This document shows positions 18,501 through 24,882 of a DNA stretch of 63,767 nt, one piece after another (within the stretch, counting starts at the first letter, position 1; each line of letters starts with the position of its first letter). Below the pieces are notes generated by a model, which worked only from the letters and a program-made list of their open reading frames with translations, did not search any database and was not told the origin of the DNA. Where the stretch lies: positions 1-63,767 of the forward strand of contig CAYRRZ010000004.1 of NCBI GenBank assembly GCA_964426815.1, read 5' to 3'. This stretch comes from JADZEJ01 sp964426815 (GTDB taxonomy: Bacteria > Patescibacteriota > Patescibacteriia > 2-12-FULL-60-25). A program made the position numbers and the translations under genes.

Positions 18501-20156
18501 GCCAAATCCCTGACCTTGGGCTTCGATTTCGGTTCCCACGATGCCACTATTTGGCTTCAATGCACACAAACCAGGATGCTCGGTATCATCTACGACAAAA
18601 TCTGGAATCTTTGGACCAATCGCATCATCAGTTCGATCTAGCAAATTACTCGAAACATTTTTTACTTGAATTGGACCATTCCCCGCCCCATCTGGGACAG
18701 CCACCACGACCTGCACATTGCCCCAAGTCCCGCCACCAACCGAACACTGCGAAGGCGCTTTTGCAACCTTATCATCCGCTGGATCAGCTGGATTACCTAA
18801 AAACAAGACTTCACCCTCGGTAAAACCAAAGTTCGTTCCCTTGATGGTCACAAAAGTTCCTGGTTTTCCATTCAAAGGCGAAACCGTACTAATCACCGGA
18901 TGTGCAACACAGATATTTCCCTGACAAAAACCAGATGAACAGTCGGAATTCTTTGAACAGCTGCCGCCCGAACAGGCCCCACAAAAATCAGAAGCCTGTG
19001 GATCTCCACCGCAATCTAAACCGGTCTCACCTGCATCTTGCTGACCATTAAAACAGTGTTCGGCGCGAACAACCACCGTAACCGGGCCACTGGTAGACAT
19101 GTTTGCATCAATATCATATGCCACGGCAGTCAATGCATGGTCGCCAAAGTTTGCGCCAGCCGTATCCCAATCAGACTCGCCATTGAATGACATCGGTGTC
19201 CCCGAAGCCGCATCAATCCCCACTTTTCCAGCCGCATCATAAAATTCAATTAATGAAACCCCCGCATCATCCGTTGCCGCAGCCTGCAAAGACTGAATCG
19301 AATTTACCGAAACCGACATCCCAGAAAACGGATAAGTCAAAGTAACATTCGGCGCTTGCGTGTCAACCGTATTACCCGTCTTAAATGTAGCCGTACATGG
19401 GGCAAAGGCCGAACATACCAAAGCCTGACTCGACAATGATTTTACATTCGTCGGAATCGTGACCGTAAAGCTTGCATCTGCTTCAAAACACTTCCGATTT
19501 TGATTTGGCGCAGGGCAATTTGCAGCTGGAGTAAACGTAACCAAAGAACCGTTTGTCTTAAGTGTTCCCTGAACAGGCGTTCCATCAATTGCTTTAACCG
19601 TAATACCCGCCGTGGTCTGATCATCAACTGGCTTGGTAAACAACATCTTCACCTCGATATTGCGGATAGCAACATTGCCCTTTGGAGAAATGGCCAAAAC
19701 CTGAAAACTCGCTGATCCAGAACCGCCTCCAAGACCACCACCAAAACCAGAGCCACCACTCGAACCGCCGCCGCCTCCATCAGCCGTCGCACCAAGTAAA
19801 CGCTCAATAATAAACTTCGTGATCGCCCAGGCTGACAAAATAATAATCAAACCAATAATCGCATTGCGAATAATCGCTTTGGCTCGACCAATCTGCTCCT
19901 CCTTGCCACCCGACGTCATCCACAAAAAACCCGCGTACAAAATAAGACAGACCAAAATAATCCCAATCAAACCAAGCGCAATATTAATGATACGAACAAC
20001 GATCTGTCGCGGATCCGCACTCGATAACTTTATCGTTTGACCGACTTCTTCAAGTCCGGTGGAAACTTGCGCATGTGCTGGAGGCGCAGAAACACTCAAG
20101 CCCCCAAAAGCAAATGGGAGCGCGAGAGCAATCAAGAGGAGAAAGCGACGAAGCAT
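9597..20156 (-). CDS. Giant Cys-rich surface protein with VirB2/TrbC-like N-terminus
   Basis: A 3519-aa secreted or membrane-anchored protein, no named gene. Order seen: signal peptide (1-30, ending PPAHAQ); a pilin-like pair of membrane helices (about 52-81 and 98-115) joined by the loop GGKEEQIGRAKAIIRNA, as in the VirB2/TrbC family; a Gly/Ser linker (about 118-145); a Big_5-like and an Ig-like domain; a short Cys-rich patch; four IPT/TIG domains (about 417-802); further Big-like domains; a first DUF4215/Myxococcus-type Cys-repeat tract (about 1347-1645, unit CGNG...CDDGNSVSGDGC); a long middle part; a second Cys-repeat tract (about 2537-2895, CGDG...EACDDGNTNNNDSC); a carboxypeptidase-regulatory-like domain (about 3084-3170); and a C-terminal region without sortase motif. 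It starts 12 nt after the 626-aa paralogue and heads a run of surface genes. Attachment to another cell is plausible but inferred. Confidence 0.85.
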   Translation of the reverse strand: MLRRFLLLIALALPFAFGGLSVSAPPAHAQVSTGLEEVGQTIKLSSADPRQIVVRIINIALGLIGIILVCLILYAGFLWMTSGGKEEQIGRAKAIIRNAIIGLIIILSAWAITKFIIERLLGATADGGGGGSSGGSGFGGGLGGGSGSASFQVLAISPKGNVAIRNIEVKMLFTKPVDDQTTAGITVKAIDGTPVQGTLKTNGSLVTFTPAANCPAPNQNRKCFEADASFTVTIPTNVKSLSSQALVCSAFAPCTATFKTGNTVDTQAPNVTLTYPFSGMSVSVNSIQSLQAAATDDAGVSLIEFYDAAGKVGIDAASGTPMSFNGESDWDTAGANFGDHALTAVAYDIDANMSTSGPVTVVVRAEHCFNGQQDAGETGLDCGGDPQASDFCGACSGGSCSKNSDCSSGFCQGNICVAHPVISTVSPLNGKPGTFVTIKGTNFGFTEGEVLFLGNPADPADDKVAKAPSQCSVGGGTWGNVQVVVAVPDGAGNGPIQVKNVSSNLLDRTDDAIGPKIPDFVVDDTEHPGLCALKPNSGIVGTEIEAQGQGFGTTAAKVGFGASELTNTIQWTATAVRFKAPVTNSGPQAVTIKTPAGVSNPVDFLVLDKNLGAPPVIASLSPEVGPKQEYVTVLGKNFGYSKGFVLFTDPVQQLEAVGDTSFPAACANGFWKDDSVIIKVPQFFKNNQAVGNGVYKVTLRRADSAISNAVNFTIQDGTPKPGICALNPSIGPEKTTIKIEGERLGAEKPAVYFAAANGQTVQAAVEDNFTNLIANTIVPKFAITGSMSVKVQGQESNKVNFQVLNCNQAPGVCGPADAFQCCPSGACKPANESCGAKSLTAQYAWQTSTGLIPVAPRVIEECRPDLAPAPYPSPSPWLGRAGGDQAPTDSAIQVRFSRLLNASTVVPNNFQLLKCTGNGSDPCTTKVAVSYIGLNLIHAGNNQDIVKFNKNVALEKNTTYLVQILAKVKADGPDGAMMEVRKDCGVAANNADIGYCFRFKTRNSDEPSKINEVNVAPSSYEMHDAGETTDYLSSPVNADDKCVYVECTTKQWSWYTGSSEANEDNRASISKNPNQNLQGCVQKGIALKETGDVPVDVNAKLLQSTPVVGTGKLFVKFIPPRVLAYGPNCDLACTNALIWANFSTTLDLASVTAVGNVVVHRCLNEQCNPADFSAPIALKAVKLVAPSGDTKLRRLEIEPQIVMAPGAFYHVLLRGGAGQPNGIKGLNGVPMDGLNTAEGFAWKFRVKQEPDAFCVADRVEVVPEEKFETRVGASQLFNATPYGKPDACSSQGQALVQTTQAAWTVADTQVATMWKAGKVNTGAALPNGCSGTCLLAGAPLSVKEAAAVCGNGKIETTNGKYCKNGKTPAGDNCLVLAAGAKGGEECEPGFGNLGAKCDPNSCLVVADPGSSTCGNGIVDPQKGEECDYGPTCVGASQPTNGQPAVPEYASCLLQAQKDACIAAGGDCKMRQVRGCSDSCKHLGATAGNSSCGNGDALGDGKDCDDGNSVSGDGCNSMCLHEGSSSKTVLYAVCGNLTLEPGEACEATGVDAQNNPIFPAGCNTKTCLHTGVAACTGANQLNCCGNAKPAELGKDCDDGNSVSGDGCSAACLYEGSSPYYVDAFGKPAPSFCSDGVKARGEQCEAVQPGDSYIDRTQLATVVGNAQTDADGIMKTDVTANVESKDGKAVYGLQCGFTDEASCDAGYGLDDAGCCRPRPSVVTPYPPKNATGVCRNVLISGTFNEDIQAVSALNNFEITEDAGQAVSCPQGTTEVLVMKSYEPGFWGGMQKWWDSFVTWMTGEPVYAEKWCKGSVTGQLKSANGKDGKLFSFTLDQALKPNTQYRVRFMGDKDLADNGNKQKKEGIKTVKGVVQQFESLSNGSLTWVFKTGDKVCAVNQVEVKDTTQPNDHPFLFVNANNQEETRSFQAAAQSVQNGQLVPLSPVQGYDWKWDHWTSSAELKKIVMLNSDAGFDKVDAVSDATFKSGKLNGVSILTARMKVANDTINVPSTKDLAVEGVAPVAVMICQNPWPSLNGVATSPFRDMANSPSKADLANATQIVGDPFASPMNFLMMYCRDAGSGETDLDDLPALNITYVPTSPLDATKGILRQYLMTYPDSEPTLKQDGIGIRVYKNPLHLSPEEWYSSQGFGGGSPKSTQIDGYPALVDGNTTYIAIANRPGVDSKIFSNILVFSFNPNAGKITQDIAKQLLDSMTFNINLLQQGNVCLNQATNNLYTVPGYNDGKPLLCTADWDCLSFGSETVSCESQKSKLGRDTIRIGDFSRMSKNLENGKVGVDATYPALKTGTFLPGQSNSVWSSWSQELGGALGGAVDPINRMIACGRCEKSVSTPCSSNADCPSSEACRGGRVDATNQFVFDDKVDPASCWNKTDGTFACPRIGALPSGVSRLYLYRALNAGQQYELSAEFEIPPANVNSWWDAPLPDADYRCFTNDSARGRICAGANATGDKSCRTCTNPMDCFKCTKSGVECSPNDANACKTIAGDSCGEVQTVPGVCQKTGGNFKYSDICKNTLFGQTGVCGDGIVQQGEVCEIGQTKQTTASCPANQSKTQICSNTCQGYQDDPKNPNCTNLVQCGNGKIDKICSWMLPGAPANQTCSKDQDCVYKNAFNVNVQGSCTPKEVCDDGVLNGTYSHCNPSCTGYDKYCGNGKVEPGELCDEGSQNGVWNGTCALDCKGPGPKCGDKEVNGDEACDGNSQTEAGALCLSGIPGKPCQNNADCSIPGTAGICGGGVATPINAANQFTTAPGPVYQSCSGKTVTDQNGVVRQTQHVRGCIAPGAQNMCKFLDWSACVAIGSCGDGIKDAGEACDDGNTNNNDSCTNSCKQNSCGDGFINTGVEECDNGANNGKVMCNADYGSSCLDCNSSCKLLSAQGGFCGDGTKNGSEQCDGNTIVTQAGNCPPGTPSSLCTAIFSNVCMNQPCMEAKDSSVSCTSLGYDFSTNPRNPKIVGPANPPEGVTVDTGYQTSVCGALTGMTWPVYQMYKDCAGLACKKVTVPGPTPQFDTLQWKWSVQNMPATSGDFWKCVAEKGPKYGISITSDSNAQKPMCGLSCAFSGCGKCSDSSGTGVIKGYVYDAVYQQVVPNARVSLMSKGVKVDEVYTNEDGYFTFGILNNRAECNTYRLVIDMYQNNPCTDAPNSGGVNCRAGVNAPFTYPITIDEGQLGGYFPFTSETFSVNTFDQIFNANQNEPAHVNIFPRPAYGDAYTAVLWKNGKNPSFFQLHTILPKKYAFSLPYDDPGQNGYCSFSSDPNAVCPPDKKSKLCNYDNRPDGFAACARDVNPRAIGYWNRNTAPYTRMICIHHPGDRSYGWNYDAASGGSINDCPVEGTNACNSNCLAENKKTAQQCKDFCGLGVNTLGQSNLFLTGPKAGQSNCSADPSWESCYGINGPPITTLVNYKQFAVNNPSNEPVRFVWQGTGDAASSLAANGGKVYLATADLLTEVSPISAGAGALHIADLSPTTGIFTVINQNKGADMHAQGEACYNWTYQCASYGTDALQKLNW
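15315..15660 (-). repeat. Direct repeat inside the giant gene (DUF4215 unit)
   Basis: Two near-identical coding stretches, about 15335-15378 and 15610-15653, encode the same CDDGNSVSGDGC unit followed by a variable Ser/Ala and CLxEGSS. The DNA identity runs for more than 30 nt, suggesting a recent internal duplication of a Cys-repeat module. Confidence 0.75.
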
Positions 20157-20168
20157 GAAAGTAAAGGA

Positions 20169-22049
20169 TTACGGATGGAGCAAAGTTTTGCACTCACCTT
20201 TAGAAGCCTGACTATTACAACAATTTGGACCCTGGCTCAACATATCTGAATAATCTAATGCGCCACATTTTGCCGCTGGATTAAAGCAGTTCTGATAAAC
20301 ATCCTGCACTCCATGCGACACATATGGATCATAGTAATTCAAATCCGCCAAAGCTTTACCTGATGGAAGAAACACGCGATGCTGAACAAAAGCGCCAGAC
20401 TTCGGAGGCTCAACCGCATTCGGTTGCTTTGGATCATATGTACTACCATCCTGCTTCAATAAACTCATACCAACCGTCCACCAAAACGTATCGACATTGG
20501 TCTCATCCTTGCCATGTGCATCAATCGTAACCGTTTGAGAGTTTAAAGATGAGGAACGAAGACGCGTATCAAATTTAGCTTCAACCGGCTGATCAAGAGG
20601 CACATTTGAATTCAAACCTGTTTGTGGATCTGAATTTGGAACGGTTGCCTCAATTCTTGGCGGAGACAATTTTACATCACCCGTGGTACCAAATTGCCAA
20701 GAATAGTTATCCCCAGGAGGACCATCGGCTTTTCCGTCCTTGCTTCCATCTAATGAATTTCCCGCCACACTTACCACACCGTTGTACCCATTATTCGTCA
20801 ACTCAGCTTGTGGACTATCTGCATTTGCCAAGGTAGCTGCCTTTGCAACCACTTGAATCGATGAATCACCTGGCAAACAAAAGACATCTTGACCACAAGA
20901 ATTGGTTCCGCATTTTTCTTCTGTCGTAAACTCAACTGTTCGATATTGGTTTGAAATATCAAATGAACCATTCACCGGACCAGGAACATTGCCACCGGAT
21001 GGTGTTGATAAAACTTCAATATTTGAAAAACCATTCGCCGTCTTGCCGCTCACGGCCGTCGGATCCATCGCCTTATCAAAATTGATTTGAATCACGACAT
21101 TACGTGCATATTGACCCGCCTGAACTGGAACAACATCAACCACTTTTGGCGGAGTTAAATCAACCACAGTTGAAACTTCAAATGGCCAAATATAACCGGA
21201 GCTAAAAGCACCAGCAAAAGCCGCACCTCCATTTACTTTTTGAATACCCGAAGCGCCACCTTTTAATTCAACGGTATAACCCGTTTTCTTAATTGGACTT
21301 CCTAAATATTCAACCGGACGAATGACATAGGTCTTTAAATCAGCCAAATAAGTCACACGTGCCTTAGCGCTGGTCAAAACACCCGCTTCACCAACCTCAG
21401 TTGGATAAATCTTCACATTCGCTGCATTCAACCCCTTAGACGTATTGCTCGTCGCATCCGTCCAGCCTTCAATAAAGGACTCAGGTTTAATCGCTTCTTT
21501 AAAGGTAATGATAATTGGCGTATTGCGAGGCACGTCTAATGCATTTCGCATTGGCAAATGCGATTCGATGATGCCACCACCCAATGAACCCGAGCTCAAA
21601 ACCAAACCACCCGGTTTTGTCCCACCGCCACCAGAACCACCGCCACCAAAAAATCCCTGACCAGTCAATAAACCAAAAATATAATTTGTAATCGCAAAAG
21701 CCGAAGCGGTAATCACAATACCAATAACCGCATTGCGAATAATATCTTTTGCTTTTTGAACTTGCTTATCATCTCCAGCCGCCGTCATCCACAAATACCC
21801 CGCATACAACATGAGAATCAAAAAGATGACTCCCAAAAGACTTAAAAAGATATACACGATGCGACCAATAATGGTCACAAGATCCGTGCTACCCACCCCT
21901 GCCGCCTCAGCGACAATTTGAGCATTGTTTTGAGCTCCTGCAATGGACTGAGCCGAAGCAAAAGAAGTTTCAAAACCAAATCCCAAAATCGGGATCAATA
22001 CAAGGGACAAAAGAGTTTTCCGCATGGTGATAACACGCGATGTGCGCAT
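20169..22049 (-). CDS. VirB2/TrbC-like pilin-hairpin protein with extracellular Big-type domains
   Basis: A 626-aa protein with a signal peptide (cleavage probably after SFASAQ), two membrane helices of the VirB2/TrbC type separated by the loop AGDDKQVQKAKDIIRNA, a Gly-rich hinge (GGGGSGGGG), and at least two Big_5-like domains (HLPMRNALDVPRNTPIIITF and PPKVVDVVPVQAG), ending in a Cys-containing tail. The N-terminal 150 residues match those of the 3519-aa protein 12 nt downstream. I chose the ATG at 22049 because TATACT ends 6 nt before it; an ATG at 22025 (MRKTLLSL) is also possible. It is the first gene of the surface operon, with its own promoter. Function unknown; membrane-anchored surface filament or adhesin subunit is inferred. 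Confidence 0.8.
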   Translation of the reverse strand: MRTSRVITMRKTLLSLVLIPILGFGFETSFASAQSIAGAQNNAQIVAEAAGVGSTDLVTIIGRIVYIFLSLLGVIFLILMLYAGYLWMTAAGDDKQVQKAKDIIRNAVIGIVITASAFAITNYIFGLLTGQGFFGGGGSGGGGTKPGGLVLSSGSLGGGIIESHLPMRNALDVPRNTPIIITFKEAIKPESFIEGWTDATSNTSKGLNAANVKIYPTEVGEAGVLTSAKARVTYLADLKTYVIRPVEYLGSPIKKTGYTVELKGGASGIQKVNGGAAFAGAFSSGYIWPFEVSTVVDLTPPKVVDVVPVQAGQYARNVVIQINFDKAMDPTAVSGKTANGFSNIEVLSTPSGGNVPGPVNGSFDISNQYRTVEFTTEEKCGTNSCGQDVFCLPGDSSIQVVAKAATLANADSPQAELTNNGYNGVVSVAGNSLDGSKDGKADGPPGDNYSWQFGTTGDVKLSPPRIEATVPNSDPQTGLNSNVPLDQPVEAKFDTRLRSSSLNSQTVTIDAHGKDETNVDTFWWTVGMSLLKQDGSTYDPKQPNAVEPPKSGAFVQHRVFLPSGKALADLNYYDPYVSHGVQDVYQNCFNPAAKCGALDYSDMLSQGPNCCNSQASKGECKTLLHP

Positions 22050-22055
22050 GGGATG

Positions 22056-22061
22056 AGTATA
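22056..22061 (-). promoter_or_regulatory. -10 box of the surface-protein operon
   Basis: Minus strand TATACT ends 6 nt before the ATG at 22049, the same spacing seen before htrA and pgk. It overlaps the region just below the yqeY terminator, so the surface operon is a separate transcription unit. A leaderless mRNA is inferred. Confidence 0.55.
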
Positions 22062-22065
22062 TACC

Positions 22066-22095
22066 AAAAACCGCTCCCTTACGAGAGCAGTTTTT
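22066..22095 (-). terminator. Terminator with the yqeY stop codon in its loop
   Basis: Minus strand AAAAAC-x-GCTC stem, 8-nt loop, GAGC-x-GTTTTT, read as stem halves 22090-22095/22066-22071 and 22085-22088/22073-22076. The yqeY TAA (22081-22079) is in the loop. A T-run follows on the minus strand. Confidence 0.7.
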
Positions 22096-22525
22096 GAATA
22101 AGTTCACGCACCACGACCCCATCAGCTCCACTCCCAATTTTCTTCATCGCGAGCCCCATGGCTTTGCCCATATCTTTGATCTGCGTAACGCCACTTTCTG
22201 CAATCGCCTCTCGCACCAAACTTTCAACCTGATCCGCACTCATTGCTGGTGGCAGATATCGTTCCAACAACTCGATCTCAGAACGCTGCTTATCCGCAAG
22301 GTCGGTTCGGGCAGCTCGTTCAAAATCCTGCAAGGCATCCTTATACTGTTTAATCATGGTGCGCAAAACGGCCTGCACCTCTTCTTCGGTCAATTCCTTG
22401 CCCATGGCATCAATCTGTTTATTCTTGATTGCCGTCCTTGCCATACGGATGGTCGAAAGAGCCGATTCATTCTTGGCCTTCATTGCTTCCTTAAAGTCAG
22501 CGTCCAGTTGTTCAAGCGTCTTCAT
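22079..22525 (-). CDS. yqeY: GatB/YqeY domain protein
   Basis: A 148-aa protein of the YqeY family, related to the C-terminal tail domain of GatB, which contacts tRNA in the amidotransferase. Recognised from MKTLEQLDADFKEAMKAKNESALSTIRMARTAIKNKQID, the central LLERYLPPAMSADQVESLVREAI and the closing DMGKAMGLAMKKIGSGADGVVVRELIQ. Length is typical (about 148). The free-standing protein's role is not established. It lies downstream of rpsU, a common neighbour, in the same direction, but is separated from rpsU by a terminator. Its stop codon lies in its own terminator loop. gatB itself is at 48.9 kb. Confidence 0.93.
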   Translation of the reverse strand: MKTLEQLDADFKEAMKAKNESALSTIRMARTAIKNKQIDAMGKELTEEEVQAVLRTMIKQYKDALQDFERAARTDLADKQRSEIELLERYLPPAMSADQVESLVREAIAESGVTQIKDMGKAMGLAMKKIGSGADGVVVRELIQKLLS

Positions 22526-22545
22526 AGTGTTTGTACTAGCTTAAC

Positions 22546-22575
22546 AAAAAAGCTTCCCTTTTGGGAAGCGTTTTT
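22546..22575 (-). terminator. Terminator of rpsU
   Basis: Seven-bp stem GCTTCCC/GGGAAGC (22552-22558 and 22563-22569) with TTTT loop, followed on the minus strand by six T. It begins 2 nt after the rpsU stop codon and separates rpsU from yqeY. Confidence 0.85.
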
Positions 22576-22577
22576 GT

Positions 22578-22814
22578 TTAACGACGTGGACGAACTTCGT
22601 CCTTCAACTGTCCGGTCTTGAGTTGATACTCATATTCCGAACGTTTTGCAACGCGGAACAAGGCACTTTCGCGACGCTTGTTGCGGCTGCCGTCCTTTTT
22701 CAAGAAACGGACTTTTTTAGCTTGCAGGACTTTTCCGCTCGCTTGAACGCGGCGCTGGAAACGACGGAGCAAGGCATCAAAGGTCTCGCCCTTTTTGCGC
22801 TTAACTTCTGCCAT
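22578..22814 (-). CDS. rpsU: 30S ribosomal protein S21
   Basis: bS21 binds the small-subunit platform near the 16S 3' end and aids initiation. I place the start at 22814 (MAEVKRKKGETFDALLRRFQRRV), which gives 78 aa and a normal S21 N-terminus. An upstream in-frame GTG at 22871 would add 19 residues lacking family similarity. The core FDALLRRFQRRVQASGKV and the basic C-terminus fit. The gene has a TTGACA-17-TATAGT promoter just after hisS, a leader with a UUCG hairpin, and an AGGTGG sequence 13-18 nt before the ATG, a rare possible Shine-Dalgarno in this window. Confidence 0.93.
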   Translation of the reverse strand: MAEVKRKKGETFDALLRRFQRRVQASGKVLQAKKVRFLKKDGSRNKRRESALFRVAKRSEYEYQLKTGQLKDEVRPRR

Positions 22815-22849
22815 AGATTTTGTGACCCACCTTTCCTTCAAGATTTGTT

Positions 22850-22863
22850 CTCCCCGAAGGGAG
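22850..22863 (-). promoter_or_regulatory. UUCG hairpin in the rpsU leader
   Basis: Minus strand CTCCC-TTCG-GGGAG, a perfect 5-bp stem with a very stable UUCG tetraloop, close to the expected 5' end of the rpsU mRNA. No T-run follows, so it is not a terminator. mRNA stabilisation or autoregulation is possible. Confidence 0.6.
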
Positions 22864-22876
22864 TTCGACACGGCGG

Positions 22877-22905
22877 ACTATAGAAGAATCAGCGAAAAAT
22901 GTCAA
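22877..22905 (-). promoter_or_regulatory. Sigma70-type promoter of rpsU
   Basis: Minus strand TTGACA (22905-22900), exact 17-bp spacer, TATAGT (22882-22877). It lies directly below the hisS stop codon at 22909. Confidence 0.85.
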
Positions 22906-22908
22906 TTC

Positions 22909-24264
22909 TTAGGCCTTTCCAAGCTTTTTCTTGAGTTCATGCACAATTTTGCGCACATCTACAATTTCTTGGGTTCCGGAGTCCATATCGCGCAAAACGG
23001 CCGTTCCGTCCAAAACCTCTTTCTGACCAATAATGATCGCGAACTTGGCATGACGGCGATTTGCAATTTCCATCTGCGCCTTAATCGCATCCTTTGAAAA
23101 AGCTTCACCCGCCTTCACCCCTCCTTTACGCAAGTCTTCAAACACGGCCAAGGCGCGTTTACGCCCCTGATCACCCAATTGAGCGATAAACACATCCACA
23201 TCCTGAGAAATTTCAGGCTGCTGATCCTTGATCAAGTTAAAACAACGATCCAAGCCCAAGGCAAAACCTGCGGCAGGCGTTGCACGACCACCGAGCATTT
23301 CACACAAACCATCATAACGACCACCGCCACCAATAGCAGATTGAGCCGTTTCTTCATCCGTTGAATTTGGGAAAATTTCAAACACGGTCTTGGTGTAATA
23401 ATCCAAACCACGCACCAAATGTGGATTCATCTGATATGGAATCCCCAATTCATCAAGATATTCGAGCACGCGCATAAAGTGCGTCTTCGATTCTTCATCC
23501 AACCAGTCCACAATCTGTGGAGCTTCTGCCTTTAATTCAGCCATGCCTGGTTCCTTGGAATCCAATAAACGCATTGGATTCTTGAGCAAACGCTTTTTAT
23601 CTTCTTCAGACAATTTGCTCTTTTTAGAACGGAAATAGCTCACCAAGGCATTCTTATAGTTTGCCCGAGCTTCTGGCGTCCCAATCGAATTGATATGCAC
23701 CGTGGCATCAATCCCCAATTCCTTTACAAACAAATGTGCCATCAAAATAAGCTGTGCATCAACAATCGCATTCGTATCCCCCATCACTTCACAGCCAAAT
23801 TGCTGAAATTGGCGATAACGACCATGCTGAGGACGATCATGACGGAACATTGGTCCGACATAATACATCTTCATTGGTTGCGGCAAATTGAACATCCCGT
23901 GCTGAATATAGGCACGAATAGCTGGTGCCGTTCCTTCTGGACGCAAAGCAACATCTTCTTTTCCAGTCGTTTCAAATGAGTACAGCTCTTTTTCGACAAT
24001 GTCGGTCATTTTACCAACACCACGAACAAATAAAGCCGTTTCTTCAATCATCGGCGTATCAATACGACCAAAGCCATATGATTCAGACAAAGAACGCGCT
24101 AAATCACGCATTCTTTCCCAAAGCGGCTGGTCAGCAGGAAGAATATCCTTCATGCCACGCACCAAATTAATTGGTTGTGGAGCTTTTTTTGCAGCACTGC
24201 TGCCGCTTGCAGCTGGCTTTTCTTTTGGCTTTGCGGTTGCAACTGGTTTCTTGGTGGTAGGCAT
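22909..24264 (-). CDS. hisS: Histidyl-tRNA synthetase
   Basis: Class II aminoacyl-tRNA synthetase that charges tRNA-His. The 451-aa product begins with a Lys/Ala-rich extension of about 30 residues (TTKKPVATAKPKEKPAASG), then the HisRS start INLVRGMKDILP. Motif 2 is YYVGPMFRHDRPQHGRYRQFQQFGCE, the histidine loops are LVRGLDYYTKTVFEI and GGGRYDGL, and motif 3 is GFALGLDR. A C-terminal anticodon-binding domain follows. It starts 12 nt after lepB in the same direction. The N-terminal basic extension is unusual; an alternative internal start could remove it (for example the Met in VRGMKD is too far in), so the extension is likely real. Confidence 0.96.
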   Translation of the reverse strand: MPTTKKPVATAKPKEKPAASGSSAAKKAPQPINLVRGMKDILPADQPLWERMRDLARSLSESYGFGRIDTPMIEETALFVRGVGKMTDIVEKELYSFETTGKEDVALRPEGTAPAIRAYIQHGMFNLPQPMKMYYVGPMFRHDRPQHGRYRQFQQFGCEVMGDTNAIVDAQLILMAHLFVKELGIDATVHINSIGTPEARANYKNALVSYFRSKKSKLSEEDKKRLLKNPMRLLDSKEPGMAELKAEAPQIVDWLDEESKTHFMRVLEYLDELGIPYQMNPHLVRGLDYYTKTVFEIFPNSTDEETAQSAIGGGGRYDGLCEMLGGRATPAAGFALGLDRCFNLIKDQQPEISQDVDVFIAQLGDQGRKRALAVFEDLRKGGVKAGEAFSKDAIKAQMEIANRRHAKFAIIIGQKEVLDGTAVLRDMDSGTQEIVDVRKIVHELKKKLGKA

Positions 24265-24276
24265 ACAAAATAAGAA

Positions 24277-24873
24277 TTACAGAGATGGATAGGGTTTTGT
24301 TTCAAAGTCACGCCAACGGTCAAGCGGCCATCCTCGAAGCCAGACACGACCGACAACATCGCTTCGACGAATCGGACCAAAGATGCGGGAATCAAGACTC
24401 ACGCCTCGGTTATCCCCAAGGACATAATACTCATCGGCCTTTAAAGTGACATTTCGCGTATTGGCTGTAAAGGTATCTTTCTCCAAATATCCTGTTTCGT
24501 CCAATACCACCCCGTTTGGATGAGCCGTATTAAAGACTTTCACCTGACCTCCCGCCACCTCAACGGTTTCACCAGGCAAGCCCACGACGCGTTTAATAAA
24601 ATACTGTTTTGGATCATTTGGATAACGAAAAACCACAATATCCCCTCTTTGCGGATCACGAAACCGATAAGAAAGCTCATCGATGATGAGATATTCATGA
24701 TCGTAAAAATTTGGCTCCATTGAGGCACCTTTAACATAGAAAGGCTGCACCAAAAAATACCGAACCGGAATGATGATGGCGAGCGAAATTGCCACCACTT
24801 GAACCAATTCAAACAAAAAACCGAGAGCGGCCGCCGGTTTTCCGTTCATTGAGCCAAAAAATCGAGAAGACAT
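24277..24873 (-). CDS. lepB: Signal peptidase I
   Basis: Membrane-bound serine peptidase that removes signal peptides from secreted proteins. The 198-aa product has one N-terminal membrane helix at about 20-42, the catalytic Ser51 in KGASMEPNF (box B), the general-base Lys94 in YFIKRVVGLPGE (box D), and the box E segment GDNRGVSLDSRIFGPI. The length matches the single-helix Gram-positive-like type. It is presumably needed to process the signal peptides of the 626- and 3519-aa surface proteins encoded nearby. It lies 9 nt after the 415-aa membrane protein and 12 nt before hisS. Confidence 0.96.
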   Translation of the reverse strand: MSSRFFGSMNGKPAAALGFLFELVQVVAISLAIIIPVRYFLVQPFYVKGASMEPNFYDHEYLIIDELSYRFRDPQRGDIVVFRYPNDPKQYFIKRVVGLPGETVEVAGGQVKVFNTAHPNGVVLDETGYLEKDTFTANTRNVTLKADEYYVLGDNRGVSLDSRIFGPIRRSDVVGRVWLRGWPLDRWRDFETKPYPSL

Positions 24874-24882
24874 AGGGATAGA

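Noticed and set aside
22815..22871. Longer rpsU from a GTG at 22871
   Set aside because: It would start at or above the expected transcription start and add 19 residues not found in S21; the ATG at 22814 gives the normal N-terminus.
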